Assembly (NCBI RefSeq): GCF_001280125.1
Contig: NZ_LGEG01000114.1
Location: forward strand, 108,231-172,230
Source of the DNA: Streptomyces sp. NRRL F-6492
GTDB lineage: Bacteria > Actinomycetota > Actinomycetes > Streptomycetales > Streptomycetaceae
Direction: 5' to 3'
Length of the DNA stretch: 64,000 nt
Shown: positions 32,621-41,300 of the stretch, piece by piece
Numbering within the stretch: the stretch's first letter is position 1
Layout of the letters: every line of letters starts with the position of its first letter
Translations under genes and position numbers: made by a program
The notes under the pieces: model-generated
Seen by the model: the letters and a program-made list of their open reading frames with translations, nothing else
What the model was told of the DNA's origin: nothing
Database searches by the model: none

Positions 32621-35202
32621 CCACGTCCGCCCCCGCCACCGGATCGAGGGTGCGTCCCGTCGGCCCACACCTCGTGATCACGTCCGAGGAGATGGCACCG
32701 GCCCTGACGGCAGCCCTCGGCGGTCTTCCCCCACTGCCCGGCGCGCTCCTGATCCTGGCCGCGGCACCGGACGCGGCCCCGGTGCTCCGCCGGAGCCTTC
32801 CGGACCTGGTGGCCCTCGCCGTGGAACGCGGAGCGACAAGCCTGGTGCTGGCGGCCTCGGGCCTCGCCGCAACGGGCCCCGACGGCAGCCGTCCGGTCGA
32901 GGCCGTCGCGGCGACGGCGGACTTCACGGTGATCGCCCCGGACGGCGTGGTCAGCATCGAACCGGACGGCACGCTGCGGATCGCGGAGCCGGGAAGCTGG
33001 TGGAGCACGCAGCCGGGGGAACAGCCGCGCCGACTGGCGCCCGACTGGCCGCCGGCGGCTGGGAACGAGGCTCCGGGGCAGAGCGAGCGCGCGGAGCCCG
33101 GCCCCGGCCGGGGCGAGGGGCTCGGCCACGGCGGGAACCCCGACCCGAGTGAGGATCCCGACCAGGAAGAGCGTCGCGACGGGACCGAGGAACCTGCCCC
33201 GGAAGAGCGCCCTGACCGGATTGAGGAACCCGACCGGGACGAGCATCCCGATCGGGCGGAGGATCCGCTCCCGCCGCCCGCGCCCCCGGTCCCCATGGTG
33301 GCGGAGTCCCGGGCCGGTGCGCACGGGTTCGGTTCGGCGCCGCCGGAAGGGGCGGTACCGGTGATAGGCGCGGCACCGGTGGAGGACGAGAGCCGTTCCG
33401 TGCGGGGCGGGTTCTGGCTGGGGGACCTGCCCGAAGCGGCCGAGCAGCTGATCGGCGTCCACCCGGACACCTTCCTCCTGGGCGTCGGCTCACCCCGGCG
33501 GCCGTCGCTTCCCACCGCCGAACTCCTCGACCGCGTACCGGAGGCGGCGGAGGACGCGGCGGACCTGCTGCTGGCCGCACCGTGGGCCGCTCCGTCCGAC
33601 CTGATCGCCATGGCCGTGGCCCTCGCGGAACATCTCGGCCGCACGGTACGCGTGGCCATCGGCCTCCCCGTACGCACGGCCGACGACCACGCCACCACGC
33701 TCCTCGACGAGCGGGCCGCACCCACCTGGCAGCCCCTGGTGCTCGAACTCGCCGCCTCGCCCGAGCACCGTCGCGTGGTCCCGTCCGCGTGGCTGCGACT
33801 GCCCGGACAGGACACACCGGCCCCTGCCGTGCACCGGACCACGGACCTGGAGGGCTGGCTACTGGAGTCCGTACCGGCGGGGCTCTGGCTGCGCCCGGCA
33901 GGACCCGCACCGGACCTCCGCCCCCGGACGCTGCGACCCGACCCCGTGCGCCCCGTCCTGGTCGTGGGCGACGGGGGCGTACGCATCGGACCCGAGGTCT
34001 GGGCGGCGCTTCCCGGGGCGGCGGCGATGCTGCCGGGCCTGGGCGCGACAGAGCCGCACGGACTGCTGGTCCACGGGAGCGAGGCCGAGGAGGCGGAAGG
34101 CAGGTCCCGAGCCACGGCGCTGGACCTGAACTGGCGGGATCCCCGGACGACCTGGCCCGCGCCCGAGGCCTTGTCGTCGCCGGAGGCCGGACCGGACCCC
34201 GAAGGCGCGCCGGAAGCCGGGCCCGAGCCGCGTCCCGGACCCGCCGCGCCTCGGGTGGTGCTCGGGCCGGGTGCCGGTACCCCGGAGCCGGATCCGCATG
34301 CGCCGGACCCGCACGTGCCGGAGACGACACCGCCGTCCGAGCGGGACCAGCAGCCCGAACCCGCCACCGCTCCGGTCGCACCGCCCGGCCCCGACGCCCC
34401 GGTGCGAGCGGCTCCGGTCCCGCCCCAGCCCGCCCGGTCGGCGCCGGCACCTGTCGCGCCCAGCGGCCCCGGGGACCGTGCGGCCCTCCGGGACCTCCTC
34501 GGTGAGCGGTACCACGTCCTCGCGGGCAGGACGGAACTTCTGGCCTCCCGGCTGCCGTCGCTGCGCTCCACGGCCCAGGACGACCTCAAGCCGGACATGG
34601 TCGCCATCGCGGTGTACCAGGCCGACACCCCCGACCCGGTGTCCCGGGCGGGACTCGCCGAGGCGGCGCGGGCAGCGGCACCGGGCCCCTTCACGCCGCT
34701 GCTGCGCTGCCTCAGCTCGGGCCTGCGCAGGCTGCCGGGTCACTACGGGGCCGTCATGCTCGCCGCCCCGGCCGAGGCGGTGCCGCTGGACCGGTACGTG
34801 CCCGGCGCCGTCATCGTCGAGCCCGCCGCCGTGGCGGCCGTACCGGCCTGCGACGCGCAGCTGGAGGGCGCGGTCGAGTTCGGGATCTGGTCCACCACCG
34901 GCCGTCGTACGGCCGTCTTCCTCGGTACGGACGACGAACCGGAAGTGGTGTTCCCACCGGGCACGGCCTTCGCGGTCCTGGCCCTGCACATCGCGGAGGA
35001 CGACGCGTCCCCGATCCGGGTCCTGCTCCGCGAGGTGTCGCCCGCGGAGGGGGTGGACAGCCGTGTCCGGGAGCGCGACGCCCAGGCCCGTGCACGCCTC
35101 GTCGACTGGTTCGAGCGCCGGGACATGCTGGAACCCCACGACCGCCGCCCCCTGCCCGACGCGTCGCGCTTTCACACGGCACCCGGAGCGGCCTTGGGAT
35201 GA
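32617..35202 (+). CDS. Uncharacterised T7SS protein coupled to eccC, ART-like C-terminal region (861 aa)
   Basis: It begins at ATG 32617, overlapping the eccC stop. Residues 1-130 form a small alpha/beta domain (VGPHLVITSEEMAPAL, LLILAAAPDAAPVL). Residues 140-225 are an acidic Pro/Glu/Arg-rich spacer. Residues 260-510 form a second folded part (FWLGDLPEAAEQLIGVHPD). A second Pro-rich spacer ends near 620. Residues 625-861 contain AVEFGIWSTTGRRTAVFLG and then EVVFPPGTAFAVLAL, a pattern like the W-S-T-S and E-containing strands of ADP-ribosyltransferase folds. There is no signal or membrane helix. The coupling suggests a cytosolic partner of EccC. The ART resemblance is only a motif-level impression and activity is not implied. 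Confidence 0.85.
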   Translation: MTTSAPATGSRVRPVGPHLVITSEEMAPALTAALGGLPPLPGALLILAAAPDAAPVLRRSLPDLVALAVERGATSLVLAASGLAATGPDGSRPVEAVAATADFTVIAPDGVVSIEPDGTLRIAEPGSWWSTQPGEQPRRLAPDWPPAAGNEAPGQSERAEPGPGRGEGLGHGGNPDPSEDPDQEERRDGTEEPAPEERPDRIEEPDRDEHPDRAEDPLPPPAPPVPMVAESRAGAHGFGSAPPEGAVPVIGAAPVEDESRSVRGGFWLGDLPEAAEQLIGVHPDTFLLGVGSPRRPSLPTAELLDRVPEAAEDAADLLLAAPWAAPSDLIAMAVALAEHLGRTVRVAIGLPVRTADDHATTLLDERAAPTWQPLVLELAASPEHRRVVPSAWLRLPGQDTPAPAVHRTTDLEGWLLESVPAGLWLRPAGPAPDLRPRTLRPDPVRPVLVVGDGGVRIGPEVWAALPGAAAMLPGLGATEPHGLLVHGSEAEEAEGRSRATALDLNWRDPRTTWPAPEALSSPEAGPDPEGAPEAGPEPRPGPAAPRVVLGPGAGTPEPDPHAPDPHVPETTPPSERDQQPEPATAPVAPPGPDAPVRAAPVPPQPARSAPAPVAPSGPGDRAALRDLLGERYHVLAGRTELLASRLPSLRSTAQDDLKPDMVAIAVYQADTPDPVSRAGLAEAARAAAPGPFTPLLRCLSSGLRRLPGHYGAVMLAAPAEAVPLDRYVPGAVIVEPAAVAAVPACDAQLEGAVEFGIWSTTGRRTAVFLGTDDEPEVVFPPGTAFAVLALHIAEDDASPIRVLLREVSPAEGVDSRVRERDAQARARLVDWFERRDMLEPHDRRPLPDASRFHTAPGAALG

Positions 35203-35617
35203 GCGACGGCTCGCGCCGGGGAGGCCGCTGGGCCGAGGCGAGGGAAGAGGACGGAGGAAGGCGACGCCGGTCCCGGATCGTCCTCAACGTCGGTGCGGGG
35301 ACCGGAGCGTACGAGAACGCCGCCGCCGCGGTGGCCGCCGTCGAACCGTCCGCCTCGATGCGCGCCCGGCGCCCGACGGGGTTCACCCGCGCCGTCGACG
35401 CCGTCACCGAGGACCTGCCCTTCGCCGACGCCGCCATGACCCTCTTCAGCGTGCACCACCCGGGACGCTCCTCGACCCCGCCGCCCGCGAACGCTTCGAC
35501 CGCACCCCGCGCCACGACCTGGACTCCGGAGGCTGGGACGAGCGCTTCGGCCACCTGCGCGCACAACCGACCCACCGGGGCTCGCTCGTCCTCGTGCGTG
35601 CCGTGCCCGGGCGGTGA
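35199..35617 (+). pseudogene. Degenerate SAM-dependent methyltransferase
   Basis: The ATG at 35199 overlaps the previous stop (ATGA). The first frame gives a class I methyltransferase start, with VLNVGAGTGAYE as the SAM-binding motif, AVEPSASMRARRP, then VTEDLPFADAAMTLFSVHH, where intact members continue with about 115-120 residues of core fold. Here the sequence jumps at about 35460 into another frame that reads LLDPAARERFDRTPRHDL and SGGWDERFGHLRAQP to the stop at 35617, the expected C-terminus of the same family. So the middle is deleted and the frame is broken. The rest lies 13 bp from the end of the convergent dipZ-like gene. Confidence 0.75.
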
Positions 35618-35630
35618 GGCCCGGTCGCTC

Positions 35631-37439
35631 CTATCCGAAGGTGAAGGCGTAGGCCTGGAGTCCGGGGGTGAGGCGCAGTTCGAGGCGGGCGGTGCGCGGG
35701 GCCCCGTCGTCGGTCAGGCGGTGGAGGGTCGGTGCTCCGGAGACGTCGATCGTCCGGGTGGGCCTGCCGTCCACGAGGACGGTGACCCTGCCGGTGCCGG
35801 CGAGGACGAGGTTGGCGTTCTTGGCGCGGTAGGTGAAGGCGAGGCGTGCGTCGGGGCCGGCGGTGAAGTGCTCGTAGCCGGCGGTCCACGTGCCGTCCAG
35901 CGAGAGCTTGCCGAGGGGGAGCGGGTTCTTGGGGAAGCGGTAGGCGGCGGGCTCGTCGTTCACCAGGGGGGTGCCGACGTAGCCGCGGATGCGCAGGTTG
36001 CTCAGGTAGGTCTCGGGGGTGCGGTCGGCGGTCAGGTCGTCCATGGCGCGGCCGGTGGGCGCGGGGAGGGCGACGGTGGGGTTCGCCTGCCGGAGCAGGT
36101 CGCGGATCAGCTGCTCGGTCCGGTCGTACTGGCCTTCGCCGAACTTGAGGTGGCGGACGGTGCCGTCGGCGTCGATGAGGTACTTGGCGGGCCAGAAGCG
36201 GTTGCGGTAGTTGTTCCAGGTGGCCAGGTCGTTGTCGAGGGCGACGGGCCAGGTCACACCGAGCTTGCGCGCCCCGGCGACGACGTTGTCGCGCTTCTTC
36301 TCGAAGGCGAACTCGGGCGAGTGGACGCCGATGATCCGCAGTCCGGCGTCCCGGTAGGCGCGGTCCCAGTCCTTCAGGTGGGGTACGGCCCGCTGGCAGT
36401 TGATGCAGGAGTAGGTCCAGAAGTCGACCAGGACCACCTTGCCGCGCAGGCTCTTGAGGTCGACGGGCCCGTTACCGGGGGTGTTGAACCAGGAGTCGAT
36501 GCCCTCGATCGGCGGGGCCTGTCCGCACGAGCGCAGTTCGTCCGCGCCGTCCTCGCAGCGGGAGAGGTCCTTGTTGGAGTCGTCGTACAGGCCGGAGAGC
36601 TGCTGCCGGGCGGCGTCGCTGTCCTCGATCTTCTTCTGCACGCCGGAGGTGTAGTCGGGCAGGGAGCGCTGGATGGCGGAGGTGACGTCGAAGGCGAGCC
36701 CCAGGGCGAGGACGATCATCAGGGAGCCGGCGACGATCCGGAGTGCCCGGGCGCGCTTGCGGAACGCGGCGACCCGCTCGGCGACCCGGCGCCCGGCCAG
36801 GGCGAACACCAGCAGGGGTACGGCGGTGCCCAGGGCGAAGGACAGGGTCAGGACCACGATGTCGGCGCTGATCTCGCCCCGGGCGCCGGCCACGGTGATC
36901 GCGGCCAGGACGGGACCTGCGCAGGGCACGTACAGCAGGCCGAGGCCCAGGCCCAGGGCGAAGGCACTGCCCTCCTTGTTCACCTGGCGCTGGGGGATGC
37001 GGGCGAAGGGCTTCTCCAGCATGCGCTCGACGGGCGGGAGGATCAGACCGAGCCCGATGAGGACGAGCAGGCCCAGGCCGATGTAGCGCAGGATGTCCTG
37101 CGGCAGGCCGAGGGCCGAGATGATCGTGACGCCGAGCAGGGTGAAGAAGGCGAAGCTGACGACGAGCCCGGCCACCACGGCGTACGGACGGCGGTTGCGC
37201 GGCGCCCGGGCCGGCGGCGCGGCGGGAGCGGTCATCACCCCGCCCCCGGAGGGCTCCGGGCTCCGAGGCGGAGTCCCCGCCTTCGCCGTGGCCGCCGGGG
37301 ACGTGTGCGTCGTCGCACCACCGTCGTGCTCGCCGCCGGTGCCGCCCGCCAGGAACACCACGGGGAGGACCGGCAGGATGCAGGGTGAGACCGCCGTGAT
37401 CAGCCCTCCCAGCAATCCGATCAAAGCAAGTGTGAGCAT
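35631..37439 (-). CDS. dipZ: DipZ-type cytochrome c biogenesis/thiol-redox protein (CcdA plus thioredoxin and C-terminal domain)
   Basis: A membrane protein carrying electrons from the cytosol to outer thiols. ATG 37439 has GGAAGG upstream and begins directly in the first helix; a longer frame to 37535 is less likely. Residues 1-260 are a CcdA/DsbD-like domain with the redox Cys pair in VSPCILPVLPVVF and YVPCAGPVL, plus a low-complexity loop. Residues 290-450 form a TlpA/thioredoxin domain with TYSCINC (C345/C348). The last 140 residues form the beta-sandwich seen at the end of mycobacterial DipZ (GYEHFTAGPDARLAFTY). At 602 aa it is slightly short of the mycobacterial form. It is convergent with the methyltransferase remnant and appears monocistronic. 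Confidence 0.93.
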   Translation of the reverse strand: MLTLALIGLLGGLITAVSPCILPVLPVVFLAGGTGGEHDGGATTHTSPAATAKAGTPPRSPEPSGGGVMTAPAAPPARAPRNRRPYAVVAGLVVSFAFFTLLGVTIISALGLPQDILRYIGLGLLVLIGLGLILPPVERMLEKPFARIPQRQVNKEGSAFALGLGLGLLYVPCAGPVLAAITVAGARGEISADIVVLTLSFALGTAVPLLVFALAGRRVAERVAAFRKRARALRIVAGSLMIVLALGLAFDVTSAIQRSLPDYTSGVQKKIEDSDAARQQLSGLYDDSNKDLSRCEDGADELRSCGQAPPIEGIDSWFNTPGNGPVDLKSLRGKVVLVDFWTYSCINCQRAVPHLKDWDRAYRDAGLRIIGVHSPEFAFEKKRDNVVAGARKLGVTWPVALDNDLATWNNYRNRFWPAKYLIDADGTVRHLKFGEGQYDRTEQLIRDLLRQANPTVALPAPTGRAMDDLTADRTPETYLSNLRIRGYVGTPLVNDEPAAYRFPKNPLPLGKLSLDGTWTAGYEHFTAGPDARLAFTYRAKNANLVLAGTGRVTVLVDGRPTRTIDVSGAPTLHRLTDDGAPRTARLELRLTPGLQAYAFTFG

Positions 37440-37784
37440 GCTGATCGCCTTCCGTCCGGAGGGCGGCTGTTCCACGCCTCCCGCAGTGGCTATTCGTTGC
37501 GGGGGAACGTTCGGATTGGCGAAAGCGAGATTCAAGAGACTCGGAGGTTTGCTTCTGTGGGGCCTCTGGCCGATTTACCTGGCATGGGTGAAACCTCTGC
37601 CGCCACGTCGTCTCCCGGGACCACCACGAGGTCGCCTTCGCCGGTGCCCTCCTCCACCGATCGCCGGGCTCTCCGGAGCAGCGAACGGTGTTGCACCCGG
37701 CGCCGTACCAGCGGCATCGACCGGATGAGCAGTACTGCTCCGGCCACGACCGGGGCGATGCGGATCGAGGGCTCCTGGGCGGCC
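37440..37784. other. Upstream region of the dipZ-like gene, no convincing gene
   Basis: This 345-bp stretch lies between the start of the dipZ-like gene and the stop of the zinc-ribbon gene, both on the minus strand. A 71-codon frame (37532-37747) is open, but its third-position GC bias fades toward its end, it lacks a clear ribosome site and has no recognisable motif, so I treat the stretch as promoter/leader DNA. Confidence 0.5.
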
Positions 37785-38030
37785 TCAGGCGCGGTTGCCG
37801 GCGAAGAGTTCGAGGTGGGCGCAGTTGGGGCAACGGTACGCGTCGATCTGCCAGGTGGGCCTGCCCATGCGCTTGGCGCCGCCGAAGGGGCCTCGTTCGA
37901 GGGCCCCTTGAATCCAGCGCGCGTAGCCGCGGGAGTTCTGACCGGCGTCTTCGACGAAGCCGGGTTCCAGGCCGACGGTGCCGCAGTGGGTACATCGAAA
38001 GGTGTTGGTCACCGGGCGAATTCTAGGCAT
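37785..38030 (-). CDS. Small zinc-ribbon protein (81 aa)
   Basis: A compact cytosolic protein with two Cys-x-x-Cys knuckles, RCTHCG near residue 15 and RCPNCA near residue 67, spaced as in a two-knuckle zinc ribbon. Between them lie ARWIQGALERGPFGGAKRMG and PTWQIDAYR. ATG 38030 or GTG 38012 could be the start; neither has a good ribosome site, so the mRNA may be leaderless. It follows the 59-aa membrane protein gene by 25 bp and may be co-transcribed with it. The function is unknown; zinc-ribbon proteins of this size are often RNA- or protein-binding. Confidence 0.7.
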   Translation of the reverse strand: MPRIRPVTNTFRCTHCGTVGLEPGFVEDAGQNSRGYARWIQGALERGPFGGAKRMGRPTWQIDAYRCPNCAHLELFAGNRA

Positions 38031-38055
38031 CCGGCAGGCACCGTCGGCGGTCGGG

Positions 38056-38235
38056 TCACTGCTGGACGGTCGCCTTGCGCTGGAAGTACCAGGCGAGGGC
38101 GAAGCCGCCGGTGGCGGTCCAGAACAGGGGTGCGCCGAAGGCCCGGTCGAAGGCTGCGGTGAACACGACGCCGATGACGGTCTGGAGGGTGGCGAGGAGG
38201 GCGAAGACGGTGGCGGCGCGGCGGTGGACGGGCAT
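38056..38235 (-). CDS. Small two-helix membrane protein, possible immunity protein (59 aa)
   Basis: ATG at 38235 preceded by GAGGAAG. The protein has two hydrophobic helices, roughly residues 8-28 (ATVFALLATLQTVIGVVF) and 36-51 (APLFWTATGGFALAWYF), separated by an AAFDRAFG loop, and ends in QRKATVQQ. Third positions are almost all G/C. It is the first gene after the RHS gene, whose tip contains a membrane hairpin, so it could neutralise that tip at the membrane. A terminator-like hairpin separates the two genes, which argues for its own promoter. The role is inference from position and topology only. Confidence 0.65.
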   Translation of the reverse strand: MPVHRRAATVFALLATLQTVIGVVFTAAFDRAFGAPLFWTATGGFALAWYFQRKATVQQ

Positions 38236-38278
38236 GTGTCTTCCTCTGTGTGGGCCCCGGGGGTGAGGGGATGAGGGT

Positions 38279-38313
38279 GCGGCCGGGAAACGAGGGTCTC
38301 GTTCCCCGGCCGC
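38279..38313 (-). terminator. Terminator after the RHS gene
   Basis: Arms 38279-38294 and 38298-38313 (GCGGCCGGGAAACGAG and its complement with one mismatch) leave a 3-nt loop. It begins 35 bp after the RHS stop codon. Confidence 0.75.
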
Positions 38314-38347
38314 GGTGTCACGGGTTCATCTCAGGCACGACGGCCGG

Positions 38348-41300
38348 TCAGCAGCCGCCGCGCCAGGGGTAGGCGTATCTGCCGAAGGAGTAGCGCGGGA
38401 CCCACCACTTGGTGTACACGCTGGCTCCGACGTTGATGTGCAGGCACTGTCCTCTCGCCGACGCCCATTGGGCGATGAACTGGATGGACGCTCCGATGAT
38501 GGTGATCAGAGCGGCCAGGACGCCCAGGACCGGTGCGGCCGGCGGGAAGAGCAGGGCCAGCAGGCCCAGGACCGCTCCGGCGATGGTGTAGGTCACCCAG
38601 CCGTAGCTGCCGATGCGGTAGGTCCACCGCTTGTTCGCCACGATCTTGATGGAGACGCCGCCGACGCCGGTGCCCCAGTTGGGACCCCAGTAGTGGGCGG
38701 AGATACGGCCCCAGGAGTAGTAGCGGGTCTTCGAGCGGCTGAAGCGGCCGTCGAGGTCGGTGCAGTTGACCGGGTCGCCCGAGCAGTACTCGTAGGCGTT
38801 GCTGTTGCCGCCGTACACCGGGTCGATGGACAGGAAGCGTCCGGTGCCCGGGTTGTAGAGGCGGGCGCCCATCAGGATCGTGCCGGTCACGGTCTCGGCG
38901 GAGCGCTGGTTCTGGCCGAGCCAGCCGTAGCGTGCCTCGGTCTGGCCGACGCGGGCCTGGCCGTACTCGTCGTTGTCGAGCGCGACCGGGGCGACGGAGG
39001 TGTCCAGCGGCAGCTGGAGCGCCACGTCGCCGTGGATGTTGGCCAGCTGGAGGAACACCTCACCGGTCTTGCCGGTGATGGCGCCGAGCGGACCGCCGAG
39101 GGACTCCACCATGCGGCTGACGGTGCCGGTGGTGTTCTCGGTGATCCAGCGCGGGCTGTCTCCGTCGCCGTCGTAGTGGTTGACCTTCGACTGGGTCTGG
39201 GTCCAGGTCGAGCCGCCGCCCGTTTCCACCGTCCAGGAGCGGATGCGGTGGGCCGCGTCCAGGTTCCAGGTCTGGCGGGAGCCGTTGGCGGTCTGCTGGC
39301 GGACCAGGTCGTTGGTGTAGTGGCCGATGGTCGCGCCGCCCGTCATGGCGGTGGTGCGGCCGAAGGCGTCGTAGGCGTAGCCGCTGTTGGTGAGGCGGTC
39401 ACCGCTGTCGAAGGCGTTGGTGGCGCCGGTGCCGCCCGTGGTCGGGCAGTCGACGCCGGGGGCGCCGACGGCCGTGGTGAGCCCGGTGCGGTTGGCACGC
39501 GCGTCGAAGGCGTACGTCCGGACGGTGCAGACCGTGTCGGAGGTGTCCGCCACCTTCGTCAGACGGCCGGCGGTGTCGTAGGTGTACTCCTGGTCGGACC
39601 AGCCGGAGTGACGGGCGACCTGACCCATGCCGGTACGGGCGACGGAGTCGCTGTAGACCTCGGCACCGTCCGAGTCGCGGGTGTAGCTGCGCAGGGTCAC
39701 TTCGCCGCCGGCGTCGCGGACCTGCTTCATGCTGTAGCCGCCGGGCAGCGACTCGCCGGCGATGTCGCCGTCGGCCGTGTACGTGGCGCCGAAGGCGCCG
39801 GCGACCGAGTCGGTGACCTTGGTGGCCAGACCACGCGGCTCGGCCGTGTGGTCGTAGGCGTAGGTCACCGAGGACGGGACGGAGTCGCTGACCTTGGTCG
39901 GCCGGTCCAGGGCGTCGTACTGGGAGGTGGTGGTGCCGCCGTCGGCGTCCGTGTACGAGATCTGGCGTCCGAGCTTGTCGTACGCGCGGGTGATCGTGCC
40001 GGCGGTCGGCGAGGTGGTCTTGACGACCTTGCCGGTCTCCGGGTCGTACTCGGTGGTGGCGTCGGGCGTCGCCGTGCCCAGGCCGCCGGTGGTCTTGGAG
40101 GAGACCGGGCGGCCGGCGTTGTCGTACGTGATGGTCACCGTGCGGGTCTGGCCGTTGGCGGTGTCCGTCGTCTTGGCGGTGCTGCCGAAGAAGTCGTACT
40201 CGAACGCGGTGGTGGGCAGCTCGGCCGGCTGGGTGCCGGCGACGGTGCCGCCGGGCGCGACCTTGCAGAGCTGGTCCGCCCATTCCGGGCGGCCCTGGCA
40301 GGCGCCGGTGCCGGTGGCCGACCAGTACGTGGAGACGCGCGTGGTGGCAGAGGTGGCGGTTCCGCCGGGCAGGACCTGCTTGGCGACGCGGCCCTCGGCG
40401 TCGTACTCGGTGACCGTGGCCAGTGCCTTGCCGGTGGCGTCCTCCACGGACTTCACGGGCAGGCCCTTGACCCAGTCGAGCTCGGTCTTGTTGACCTTCT
40501 GGTCGCCCTGGGCGGTGGGGTGCTCACGCACCTGCACGCCCGAGACCGTCGTGGTCAGCTGGCCCTCGACCTTGGCGGAGCCGTCGGTGGGGCGGCCCTC
40601 GTCGTAGGTGTTGACCAGCCAGGGACGCGCGGTCACCGAAGTGCCCGCGGCGACCAGCTCGGTGCTGCCGGACTTCAGCGCCCGGGCCAGGTCCACCCGG
40701 CGCAGCGGCTGGAACTCCTCCACCAGGCGCGAGCCGTCCGCGGTGTAGACCGAGCGGAGGGAGAGCAGCTCGGCGCGCTCGGCCGGGGTCAGGGCCGCGA
40801 TGCCGAGGTCGGCGAGCTGGCTCTGGTCGGCCGGGGTCAGGCCGAGGGCCTTCGACCGGTTGCCCGCCGAGAGCTGGCGGACGGTGTTGCCGAAGCGGTC
40901 GTACTCGATGGTGTTGAGGTGGCCGCCCGGCTGGGCGGTGTTGACCGGCTGTCCGGAGACGCCCAGGTAGTGGATGGAGGCCCGCTTGTAGTCCGCGGCC
41001 GTCAGGCTGCCTCCGCTGTGGGAGGACGGGACGGAGTCGGCCGGGAAGACGGCGGTGGCGTCGGTCGGGGCCGAGGTCTGGCCCCACGCCTTCACGTCCG
41101 CCGCACCCATCTTGTACGGGGCGGCGGTACCGGTCAGCGGGACGTCGTAGACGACGCTGGTGGTGGCGGTGCCGTTGGTCTGGGTCGCGCTGCCCGGCGT
41201 GAGGGTGGCGCGCTGGGCCTTGAGCAGCATGCCGTCACCCGCGGTGGCGGAGTTGCCGGCCTTGCCGTAGGTGAAGTCCCACGGCAGCTCGGTGCTGGGG

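Noticed and set aside
37532..37747. 71-codon minus-strand frame upstream of the dipZ-like gene
   Set aside because: No clear ribosome site, weakening codon bias toward the end and no recognisable motif.
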